Below are positions 5,869 through 11,378 of a stretch of 12,430 nt of DNA, one piece after another. Source of the DNA: Aquificaceae bacterium (GTDB lineage Bacteria > Aquificota > Aquificia > Aquificales > Aquificaceae); contig JALTVH010000209.1 in the NCBI GenBank assembly GCA_027049085.1, positions 1-12,430 on the forward strand. Direction: 5' to 3'. A program made the translations under genes and the position numbers. The notes below the pieces were generated by a model. That model had not been told where the DNA came from. It ran no database searches and worked only from the letters and a program-made list of their open reading frames with translations. Each line of letters opens with the position of its first letter. Positions within the stretch are counted from its first letter, which is position 1.

Positions 5869-6471
5869 ATGGCGAAGAAGAGGATTGTAAGTGAAATTAA
5901 TAAGAGGGCTGACAGGCTACCCCCAGGTCAGCACTGGATCAATTACCCCCTTATTTATGACATTGTGGAAAGACTCCCTGATTTTGATATTTCAAAGTAC
6001 AGGTTAAAGGTATGGGGAGAGGTCGAGGAGGATCTTGAGCTAACCTACGATGAGATACTTTCATTTCCTTCTATTGAGTTGGTTGCCGATTTTCACTGTG
6101 TTACAAGGTGGAGCGTAAGAGAGATACAGTGGGAAGGAGTTCAGACCCTTGAGATACTGAAGAAGGTTAAGCCAAAGGACGGTGCAAATTTTGTTATGGT
6201 CCACTGCCTTGAGGGCTATACCACAAACCTTCCATTGAGCTACCTGTGGGAGGAGGACTCTATCCTTGCTTACAGGATGTTTGGAGAGATCATCCCGAAG
6301 GAGCACGGTTATCCCCTCAGGCTTGTTGTTCCAAAGCTCTATGCCTGGAAGAGCGCCAAGTATGTGTGGGGCATTGAGATAAGGAGGGAGGACAGGCCTG
6401 GATACTGGGAAGAAAGGGGTTATCATATGCTTGGTGATCCCTGGAAAGAACAGAGGTTCTGGGGTGACTGA
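5869..6471 (+). CDS. Molybdopterin-dependent oxidoreductase, sulfite-oxidase fold, no signal peptide
   Basis: A 200-residue single-domain protein of the sulfite oxidase / YedY (MsrP) superfamily. The molybdenum ligand is Cys77 in ADFHCVTRWS (73-82). Other family marks are WEGVQTLEIL (88-97), VHCLEGYTTNLPLSYL (111-126) and HGYPLRLVVPKLYAWKSAKYVWGIEI (146-171), which line the cofactor pocket. Unlike periplasmic MsrP or Tat-exported sulfite dehydrogenases, the N-terminus (MAKKRIVSEINKRADRLPPGQHW) has no twin-arginine or Sec signal, so it appears cytoplasmic. The substrate is unknown: sulfite, a sulfoxide or a nitrogen oxide are all possible. It lacks the dimerisation and haem domains of larger relatives. 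AGGA at 5857-5860 is a modest ribosome binding site. tmk starts 12 bp downstream and may be partly co-transcribed. Confidence 0.9.
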   Translation: MAKKRIVSEINKRADRLPPGQHWINYPLIYDIVERLPDFDISKYRLKVWGEVEEDLELTYDEILSFPSIELVADFHCVTRWSVREIQWEGVQTLEILKKVKPKDGANFVMVHCLEGYTTNLPLSYLWEEDSILAYRMFGEIIPKEHGYPLRLVVPKLYAWKSAKYVWGIEIRREDRPGYWEERGYHMLGDPWKEQRFWGD

Positions 6472-6477
6472 TATAAT
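6469..6477 (+). promoter_or_regulatory. Extended -10 (TGA-TATAAT) 6 nt before the tmk start
   Basis: A perfect TATAAT at 6472-6477 is preceded by TGA at 6469-6471, which is both the stop codon of the previous gene and a TGn extension. Seven bases after the hexamer is the A of ATG6484. The intervening CCTCTT is the opposite of a Shine-Dalgarno sequence. This suggests a leaderless tmk transcript. No -35 box is visible. Confidence 0.55.
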
Positions 6478-6483
6478 CCTCTT

Positions 6484-7077
6484 ATGCTTATTACCATTGA
6501 GGGGATTGATGGTGCGGGCAAATCCACTCTCTTGAAAAGCACCGTTTCCTTTTTAAGGGAAAGAGGACACGAGGTCGTTGCATATAGGGAACCCGGCGGT
6601 ACACCCCTTGCTGAGGAAATAAGGGAAAAGCTCCTAAACCAGAACCTTGACCCTATTGTGGAACTTCTTCTCTTTGAAGCATCAAGGGCGAGCCTTGTCA
6701 GAGAAAAGGTTATACCCGATCTTCAATCCGGGAAGATCGTTCTCCTTGACAGGTTCGTAGATTCAACCTTAGCCTACCAGGGATACGGCAGGGGACTGGA
6801 TAGGGATCTGGTTGAGATGCTCAACAATTTTGCATCTTCCGGGATAAAGCCTGATCTTACCTTCCTGATTGATATTGAACCTGAGGTTGCCCTGAGAAGG
6901 CTGAAAAAGAGGGACCGCTTTGAGGAACTCGGTTTCCTCAGAAGGGTCAGGGAAGGTTTCCTTGAGATAGCAAAACGTGAAGGGGAAAGGATAAAGGTTC
7001 TTGATGGTAATTTGTCACAGGATGAACTTTTAGGTACTGTTATAAGTATTTTGAAGGACAGGTTTGAATTTGTGTAG
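6484..7077 (+). CDS. tmk: Thymidylate kinase
   Basis: A 197-residue kinase that phosphorylates dTMP to dTDP with ATP in the cytoplasm, a required step in dTTP synthesis. It has the P-loop GIDGAGKST (7-15), the substrate-binding REPGGTPLAEEIR (35-47), the DRF motif with following residues (DRFVDSTLAYQGYGRGLD, 89-106), which contacts dTMP, and the LID region around LRRLKKRDRFEELG (137-150). Length and motif order are normal. The start is fixed by the position of the P-loop. The gene has no ribosome binding site but a TATAAT just upstream, 12 bp after the molybdopterin gene. It is followed 5 nt after the stop by a strong hairpin. Confidence 0.96.
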   Translation: MLITIEGIDGAGKSTLLKSTVSFLRERGHEVVAYREPGGTPLAEEIREKLLNQNLDPIVELLLFEASRASLVREKVIPDLQSGKIVLLDRFVDSTLAYQGYGRGLDRDLVEMLNNFASSGIKPDLTFLIDIEPEVALRRLKKRDRFEELGFLRRVREGFLEIAKREGERIKVLDGNLSQDELLGTVISILKDRFEFV

Positions 7078-7081
7078 AAAG

Positions 7082-7101
7082 GCTCGCCCTGGCGGGCGAG
7101 C
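7082..7101. terminator. 8-bp GC hairpin after tmk, probable terminator structure
   Basis: GCTCGCCC (7082-7089) and GGGCGAGC (7094-7101) form a perfect 8-bp stem around a TGGC tetraloop, starting 5 nt after the tmk stop. It is very stable and symmetric, so it could act on transcripts from either side of this convergent junction. The plus strand has CAAAAAACTC after it rather than a U-tract, and the minus-strand side reads CTTTCTACAC, so it is not a textbook intrinsic terminator. Confidence 0.6.
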
Positions 7102-7112
7102 AAAAAACTCTT

Positions 7113-7130
7113 GGGGAGGGAGGGGGAGGG
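7113..7130 (+). other. G-quadruplex motif (four G-tracts with single-A loops)
   Basis: Tracts GGGG (7113-7116), GGG (7118-7120), GGGGG (7122-7126) and GGG (7128-7130) are separated by one A each. This meets the usual G3+ / loop 1-7 rule with the shortest, most stable loops. It lies in the convergent spacer between tmk and the MFS gene, on the strand that would appear as G-rich RNA in tmk read-through. Confidence 0.7.
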
Positions 7131-7144
7131 AGTTTCTTACTCCC
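7128..7144 (+). other. Hairpin that competes for the last G-tract
   Basis: GGGAGT (7128-7133) pairs with ACTCCC (7139-7144) around a TTCTT loop. It uses the fourth G-tract of the adjacent quadruplex motif, so the two structures exclude each other. The remaining spacer to 7204 also holds TGTAAA-GTCAA-TTTACA (7159-7175), an inverted repeat of uncertain meaning; I see no gene there. Confidence 0.45.
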
Positions 7145-7204
7145 AGCCTCATTTCACCTGTAAAGTCAATTTACAATATAACATCCGGAGGGACTTCTGT
7201 CAAG

Positions 7205-8545
7205 TTAAGTTATATCCTCAAGAGAGCGTTTGCTCCCTTCAACTCCAAAGATTCCCCACAGTAGGAAGGCTGTGAGACCTAAAAGCCAGAAACTCAGAAG
7301 TCCCAAAATGCCGTAGGAGTAGCCGTATCCGGATAGGTGAACGAGAAGTGGCGGTGCAAGAGTGCCTCCAAGCCTCCCGAGTATGGAAATCATACCTATA
7401 GCTGTTGATCTTACATGGGTAGGAAAGATCTCCATTGCTGAGACGTAGGCAACGCTCGCAAAGGAAAAGGCAACAAAGGAGTAGAGGTAATAGGATGTTT
7501 TAAAGTCACCGGTATAAAGGAGGTTCAAAGTTGCTATTGCAGATAAAAATGCTATTGATATCCCTGTTGCCTTTCTTCCAAGGGCGTCTGCCATGATGGC
7601 GACAACTACTCCCCCTACCAGTCCTCCCACGCTCCCTGCCAGAAATATTTCTGAGATTTCCTCACCGCTCAGGCCAAAACTCGGGGCTATTGAAACAGGT
7701 ATCAGAGTAATTATACCGTAATAGGTTGTAAGGATCGTCAGGCTCATTGAAGTTGAGAAAAGGAATCTCCATCTGTAGTTTCTCAAAAGGAGCAGGATCG
7801 CCTCAAGGGCACCTCCTTCAAAAATGGGAATTCTTTTCTTATGTGCCTCTCCTTTCCCACCAGCCAGCCTTTCAAGATCCAGGACGATCCTCTCGGCAGG
7901 TTCATGCTGCCCCCTTGAGAGGAGCCACCGTGGGGATTCAGGCACAAATCTCCTGATGATGGCAATAAGCAATGCTAAAAGTCCACCTATAAGGAAGGCT
8001 ATCCTCCAGGCAAGGTCTTCCTGGAAGTTTTTGAGAAGGATAATGGCGGTAAAGGAAGCAAGGAGACTTCCGATATTCCAGGAAGCAACTATAAAGCCAT
8101 CTACCTTACCCCTGTGTCTTGATGGAATAAATTCGTCTATGGCAGAGTGTATAGCAGCAAACTCGCCACCTATACCCATTCCCGCCACGATCCTCAGTAA
8201 GAAGGCGGAGTAAAAGTCAAAGGCAAGGCCGGTAAGGAAAGTTCCTCCAGAATAAAGAAGGAGTGTGATTATAAAGATCTTCTTCCGCCCGTATCTGTCG
8301 GCCAGGTAACCGAAAAGGAAGGAACCGAGGATCGCTCCGATTAGGAATCCGCTGACCATAAGAGAGCTTTGAATCCTGTTGAGCTCAAGGGAATCGGACA
8401 TTGCAATGAGGACATTACTAACGATGACCACCTCAAAGGCATCAAGGATCCAGGTTATTCCAAGGGTAACAAGAAAAAGGGTATGCTTACGGGTCCATGG
8501 GAGAGAGTCTAACCTTGATGGGATGTCAGTTTCTATAAATTTCAT
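7205..8545 (-). CDS. MFS transporter, metabolite:H+ symporter type
   Basis: A 446-residue inner-membrane carrier with about 12 membrane segments in two halves joined by a charged central loop (about 209-250). Family marks are an acidic residue in TM1 (WILDAFEVVIV, D35), motif A between TM2 and TM3 (GYLADRYGRKK, 79-89), the TM4 stretch GMGIGGEFAAIHSAIDEFIPSRHRGKVDG (122-150), PESPRWLLSRG before the central loop and a second motif A-like ADALGRKATG in the C-terminal half. This pattern fits the sugar porter / aromatic-acid and metabolite:H+ symporter branch. The substrate cannot be read from the sequence; no catabolic gene is adjacent. ATG8545 has no ribosome binding site, but TACAAT lies 7 nt upstream, another possible leaderless start. 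It is transcribed divergently from the PEBP gene. Confidence 0.92.
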   Translation of the reverse strand: MKFIETDIPSRLDSLPWTRKHTLFLVTLGITWILDAFEVVIVSNVLIAMSDSLELNRIQSSLMVSGFLIGAILGSFLFGYLADRYGRKKIFIITLLLYSGGTFLTGLAFDFYSAFLLRIVAGMGIGGEFAAIHSAIDEFIPSRHRGKVDGFIVASWNIGSLLASFTAIILLKNFQEDLAWRIAFLIGGLLALLIAIIRRFVPESPRWLLSRGQHEPAERIVLDLERLAGGKGEAHKKRIPIFEGGALEAILLLLRNYRWRFLFSTSMSLTILTTYYGIITLIPVSIAPSFGLSGEEISEIFLAGSVGGLVGGVVVAIMADALGRKATGISIAFLSAIATLNLLYTGDFKTSYYLYSFVAFSFASVAYVSAMEIFPTHVRSTAIGMISILGRLGGTLAPPLLVHLSGYGYSYGILGLLSFWLLGLTAFLLWGIFGVEGSKRSLEDIT

Positions 8546-8548
8546 TAG

Positions 8549-8558
8549 TATAATTGTA
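8549..8558. promoter_or_regulatory. Overlapping divergent -10 elements between MFS and PEBP genes
   Basis: Plus strand: TATAAT at 8549-8554 for the PEBP gene. Minus strand: TACAAT read from 8558 to 8553 for the MFS gene, 7 nt before its ATG. The two hexamers overlap by two bases. Neither has a clear -35 box. Confidence 0.45.
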
Positions 8559-8617
8559 TGGGGGGAGCGCTTACTTTACTTCTGATGATGGCCATAGCCT
8601 TTACGGGAGGAAAGAGG

Positions 8618-9079
8618 ATGAAAGTTGAGAGCCCGGTCTTTCAGGAGGGGGACAACATTCCCAAGCGTTATACCTGTGACGGTCTTGACATTTCACCTCC
8701 TATTAAATGGAGTGATTTTCCCCAGGAGACCAAGAGCTTTGTTCTTATTATGGACGACCCTGATGCACCTATAGGAACCTTTACCCACTGGATAATCTAC
8801 GATATCCCCGCACAGCTCAGTGAACTTGATGAGGGGATACCCAAAACTGACTCAATAAGCAGAGTTAAACAGGGCATAAACGATTTTGGTTACGTGGGCT
8901 ACGGGGGACCCTGTCCACCAAAAGGACACGGACATCACAGGTATTACTTCAGGGTCTATGCATTAAATGTAGATAGCCTTGGGCTTTCTCCAAAAGCAAC
9001 AAGGAAGCAGGTAGAGGAGAGAATGAAGGGTCACATCCTTGCAGAAGGGTCAGTTATGGGGCGCTACAGACGTGAGTAG
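8618..9079 (+). CDS. PEBP / YbhB-YbcL family protein
   Basis: A 153-residue protein of the phosphatidylethanolamine-binding protein family. It has the ligand-pocket motifs YTCDGLDISPPIKW (18-31), MDDPDAPIGTFTHWIIYDIP (45-64) and GYGGPCPPKGHGHHRYYFRVYAL (94-116). Bacterial members are small and soluble with unclear function; an anion-binding pocket is conserved. I chose ATG8618 because GGAGG lies 7 nt upstream (GGAGGAAAGAGG-ATG) and the family usually begins near this point. The frame is open back to ATG8558, which would add MGGALTLLLMMAIAFTGGKR, a hydrophobic stretch that could be a signal peptide but lacks N-terminal positive charge and a ribosome binding site. A TATAAT at 8549-8554 would place the transcript start after 8558, again favouring 8618. 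The last 30 bp overlap the convergent gene. Confidence 0.9.
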   Translation: MKVESPVFQEGDNIPKRYTCDGLDISPPIKWSDFPQETKSFVLIMDDPDAPIGTFTHWIIYDIPAQLSELDEGIPKTDSISRVKQGINDFGYVGYGGPCPPKGHGHHRYYFRVYALNVDSLGLSPKATRKQVEERMKGHILAEGSVMGRYRRE

Positions 9080-9502
9080 CTTTTCTGCAAGACCTGGATA
9101 ATTTCCGGTTACTTTCCCTCTTTCGTCAATAAAAATTGTTGAGGGTAGAAAGGTTATCTTGATAACTTCCCCCAGTTTTCCCTCTGGGTCTGCATAAAAA
9201 GGGATCTCATCCGATAATGAATTTTTCTTTTTTAATTCGAGAACATCTTCTTGATCCATCATTATCGCTATTGATATGACTTTTCTGGTGATTTTTCTAC
9301 TTTGATAAAGTTCACTTAGCCTTTTAAGATCCTTTGTATGACCTAAACATGTGCCAGTCCAGAGATAAATCACGAGCTTCTCATCACTTATTTCTCTAAT
9401 TTTGACCTTATTCCCCTCCAGATCGATTACGAATTCATCATATATGTTTCTTTCAGAACAGGAAAATGCTAAAATGACAAAAAATATATACAGCAATCTC
9501 AT
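9050..9502 (-). CDS. Thioredoxin-fold lipoprotein with CxxH in place of CxxC
   Basis: A 150-residue protein with a lipoprotein-like leader (MRLLYIFFVILAFSC, lipid Cys15; the -3 residue is Ala, so the lipobox is imperfect) and a TlpA/AhpC-TSA-like thioredoxin fold outside the membrane. Fold marks: FVIDLEGNKVKIREISD (24-40), strand LVIYLWTGTCLGHT (43-56) at the active-site position, and FLPSTIFIDERGK (118-130) with the cis-proline P120. The active-site pair is C52-L-G-H55: the second cysteine is histidine, so it cannot form the usual intramolecular disulfide. It starts 2 bp after the stop of PCuAC and is the last gene of the copper operon. A role in holding copper or as a one-cysteine reductant for CuA assembly is inference. 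Its end overlaps the PEBP gene by 30 bp. Confidence 0.82.
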   Translation of the reverse strand: MRLLYIFFVILAFSCSERNIYDEFVIDLEGNKVKIREISDEKLVIYLWTGTCLGHTKDLKRLSELYQSRKITRKVISIAIMMDQEDVLELKKKNSLSDEIPFYADPEGKLGEVIKITFLPSTIFIDERGKVTGNYPGLAEKLLTSVAPHN

Positions 9503-9504
9503 CC

Positions 9505-9930
9505 TTAATGGAGGGCTTTTACAGGTGCCTGTATGATTATTTTCCCTGACTTTTTAAAGTCAAGTTCAACCTTAACTTTTTGACCTTCTTTCAGAGGTTT
9601 GATTAATTCGATCAGCATAATGTGAATTCCGCCGGGTCGGAGCTCTACAATTGCCTTTGGGGGTAGCTTGAGGAAATCCAGCTTTCTCATTTTCATCATT
9701 TGGCCTTCCATTTCCATCATGTGAATTTCTGCAAACTTCGAGGCATTTGTCTTCACACCGAGGAGAACGTCCTCCGTGTCACCTTTGTTGACTATTCTCA
9801 TGAAAAGGGCGCTCATTTTCGAGACAGGTGGGACTTCTCTTATCCACGGATTCTGGATCTGAATATCCGGCTTTGCCAGGGAGGGCCCGTAGAAAATAAG
9901 CGAAAAAAGGAGAATCAGAAATGCTGTCAT
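9505..9930 (-). CDS. PCu(A)C periplasmic copper chaperone
   Basis: A 141-residue exported protein with a Sec signal peptide (MTAFLILLFSLIFYGPSLA). It fits the PCu(A)C metal-binding pattern H-(M)-X10-M-X21-H-X-M exactly: His70, Met81, His103 and Met105, with extra methionines in HMMEMEGQMMKM. Family members bind Cu(I) and deliver it to Sco or directly to the CuA or CuB centre of haem-copper oxidases. The fold opening IQIQNPWIREVPP (23-35) and the ending QKVKVELDFKKSGKIIIQAPV are typical. GAGGT lies upstream of the ATG on the minus strand. The start overlaps the sco stop by one base (TAATG), so translation is probably coupled. Confidence 0.95.
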   Translation of the reverse strand: MTAFLILLFSLIFYGPSLAKPDIQIQNPWIREVPPVSKMSALFMRIVNKGDTEDVLLGVKTNASKFAEIHMMEMEGQMMKMRKLDFLKLPPKAIVELRPGGIHIMLIELIKPLKEGQKVKVELDFKKSGKIIIQAPVKALH

Positions 9931-10514
9931 TACAGTAACCTCTTTAGGTCCTCAGCTATCAGCTCGGGTTTTTGTTTTGATGACGAGTAGATTAGTTTGA
10001 GGATTCCCTTTTGATCAATCAGGTAAATGTAAGCAGTGTGATCAACGAGATAACCAGCTTTTGACTGTTCCTCAACCTTCCGGTAAAAAGCCATGTAATC
10101 CTTTGTGACCTTCTTTAGTTCTTCCTCTGAACCTGTGAGGCCAATAAAATTCTTATCAAAATAAGATGCGTATTTCTGAGAAACCTCAGGTGTGTCCCTT
10201 TGAGGATCAACGCTCACAAAAATTACCTGAACCATCTGCCTTTTGTTCTCCGGAAGCATGTCATAAGCTTTCTTGAGGACTGTCAGTGCAGCAGGGCAGA
10301 CGTCTGGGCAGTGGGTATAGCCAAAAAACATAAGAACGACCTTTCCCTTTAGGTCACTGAGACAAACTTTCTTTTCTTTGTCATTTTCCCAGCCTTTTAG
10401 GCAGAATTCCTTTGCGGGCTTTTCGTAAAGGGTTCCGTTAAAATCCTTTTTGTCGCAGGACAGGACAATAAGGGTTAATAGTGCTGGTAAAAGGGAAAAC
10501 TTCAAGATCATCAT
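9930..10514 (-). CDS. Sco1/SenC/PrrC family copper chaperone lipoprotein
   Basis: A 194-residue membrane-anchored thioredoxin-fold protein with a lipoprotein signal (VLSC, lipid Cys20). The copper site is complete: GYTHCPDVC (Cys69, Cys73) and His159 in VDHTAYIYLID. Sco proteins reduce or metallate the CuA site of cytochrome c oxidase on the periplasmic side. Two more cysteines (C38, C51) lie before the first core strand and are not part of the family site; they could form a disulfide. The gene begins ATGATG, so either Met is possible. The first ATG overlaps the stop of the upstream gene by 4 bp. A near-consensus promoter ends 5 nt before the ATG, so it may be made both with and independently of the upstream gene. 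Confidence 0.95.
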   Translation of the reverse strand: MMILKFSLLPALLTLIVLSCDKKDFNGTLYEKPAKEFCLKGWENDKEKKVCLSDLKGKVVLMFFGYTHCPDVCPAALTVLKKAYDMLPENKRQMVQVIFVSVDPQRDTPEVSQKYASYFDKNFIGLTGSEEELKKVTKDYMAFYRKVEEQSKAGYLVDHTAYIYLIDQKGILKLIYSSSKQKPELIAEDLKRLL

Positions 10515-11269
10515 GGTAAAGTATAGTTTGCCTCAGACATGAGGTCAACTCCGCACTCAAGGTTCTCAATCCAGTTTATGAATTTTTCAACCATATCTTT
10601 TCCCTGGAATACAGCACCATGTTGAGGGGCTATCATTTCAATGTCAAGCTTTCTCACCATATTTGCCCAGAGCTTCATAATCTTCCCACAGGCCATGTAC
10701 CTTTTGTGAAAGCCCTCCATGTACTTGAGGTGAGAATCAAAGTCCTTCACAAAGAAGTAGTCCTGCCCAAGAGAGGCACCTAAGTCTCCAGAAAAAAGGA
10801 TCTTAGAAACCGGGTCGTAGATCTGAAAGTTGCCCGGAGAGTGAAGAAAGTGGGCAGGGATTATAAGTAGCTCGCAGTCTCCACCAAGGGTTATTCGGGT
10901 TCCTCCGTCGTCCACAGGTATTACCCTCCCTTCTAACTTTGAGTCAAGACCAAAATGGGGAAGGAATCTTGTCCAGAGTTTTGAGATAATTGCTTCGGAC
11001 TGGGTGGTCATCATCCAGTAGTTGATACTTGCTACGATATCGGGGTCCTGATGGCTGAGGAAAATGTACTTGATCTGGTTGGGAGGAATAAGGGTAGCTA
11101 TATCTGCAAAAAGCTTTGACTGAACCTTGTGTCCTCCGGGATCAAGGAGCATGGCCTCATCCTTGTGGATGATCAGGTACTGGTTTGCCTGAACCGCACT
11201 TGCCGGTGTAAGCTCTTCAAAAAGGAAGACCTTGTGAGAATCCAAATCAAAGAGAAGCTTTCCTGCCAT
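10511..11269 (-). CDS. Stand-alone flavodiiron-like metallo-beta-lactamase protein
   Basis: A 252-residue cytoplasmic MBL-fold protein most like the N-terminal diiron domain of flavodiiron O2/NO reductases, without their flavodoxin domain. Evidence: QANQYLIIHKDEAMLLDPGG (27-46), FLSHQDPDIVASI (70-82), AHFLHSPGNFQIYDP (139-153), FSGDLGA (159-165) and APQHGAVF (214-221). Likely metal ligands are H73, D75, D77, H143, D162 and H217. Compared with the flavodiiron HxExDH motif, Glu is replaced by Asp75 and the final His by Ile78, so the site is altered but not lost. Related stand-alone oxygen-binding diiron proteins act as O2 sensors; others may be hydrolases. AGGGGG precedes ATG11269. It heads the operon with sco, PCuAC and the CxxH protein, which suggests a role tied to oxygen or terminal oxidase. 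Confidence 0.87.
   Translation of the reverse strand: MAGKLLFDLDSHKVFLFEELTPASAVQANQYLIIHKDEAMLLDPGGHKVQSKLFADIATLIPPNQIKYIFLSHQDPDIVASINYWMMTTQSEAIISKLWTRFLPHFGLDSKLEGRVIPVDDGGTRITLGGDCELLIIPAHFLHSPGNFQIYDPVSKILFSGDLGASLGQDYFFVKDFDSHLKYMEGFHKRYMACGKIMKLWANMVRKLDIEMIAPQHGAVFQGKDMVEKFINWIENLECGVDLMSEANYTLP
10520..10548 (-). promoter_or_regulatory. Near-consensus sigma-70 promoter for sco, inside the upstream gene
   Basis: On the minus strand, TTGACC (10548-10543) and TATACT (10525-10520) are exactly 17 bp apart; each differs from consensus at one base. The -10 box ends 5 nt before ATG10514, so transcription should begin on the ATGATG itself, giving a leaderless sco mRNA. It lies within the last codons of the MBL gene. 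This is the best promoter match in the window. Confidence 0.65.
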
Positions 11270-11298
11270 ATTCGCCCCCTGAAGCGATTTCCGTGAAC

Positions 11299-11312
11299 AT
11301 GATGTATATCAT
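11299..11312. promoter_or_regulatory. FNR-like inverted repeat ATGAT-N4-ATCAT
   Basis: ATGAT-GTAT-ATCAT matches the Crp/Fnr-family consensus TTGAT-N4-ATCAA at 8 of 10 positions, with the symmetric core TGAT-N4-ATCA intact. It sits 30 bp upstream of the MBL gene start in the divergent region shared with the GspL-like gene, overlapping the best available -10 candidate (TATGAT, 11313-11308, minus strand). Confidence 0.4.
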
Positions 11313-11319
11313 AAAAAAT

Positions 11320-11333
11320 TTTAACACATTAAA
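11320..11333. repeat. Second 5-N4-5 inverted repeat, TTTAA-CACA-TTAAA
   Basis: This has the same arm and spacer geometry as the FNR-like repeat at 11299-11312. The two centres are 21 bp apart, close to two helical turns, so both would face the same side of the DNA. It is AT-rich and may be chance. The rest of the 109-bp divergent spacer holds TAAAAT at 11360-11365 as a weak -10 candidate for the GspL-like gene. Confidence 0.3.
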
Positions 11334-11378
11334 GAGCGGGAAATGGATGGGATCGGGATTAAAATATCGGTGTAAAGG

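Noticed and set aside
7039..7161. Minus-strand open frame of about 40 codons in the tmk-MFS spacer
   Set aside because: AGGTG lies close to its ATG, but the peptide is a Pro-rich translation of the G-tracts and hairpin and then runs into tmk.
7064..7264. Plus-strand open frame of 66 codons across the tmk-MFS spacer
   Set aside because: It overlaps both flanking genes, encodes low-complexity Gly/Arg sequence from the structured spacer and lacks a ribosome binding site.
9700..9990. Plus-strand open frame antisense to PCuAC and sco
   Set aside because: It opposes two genes with complete metal-binding motifs; the peptide shows no family features.
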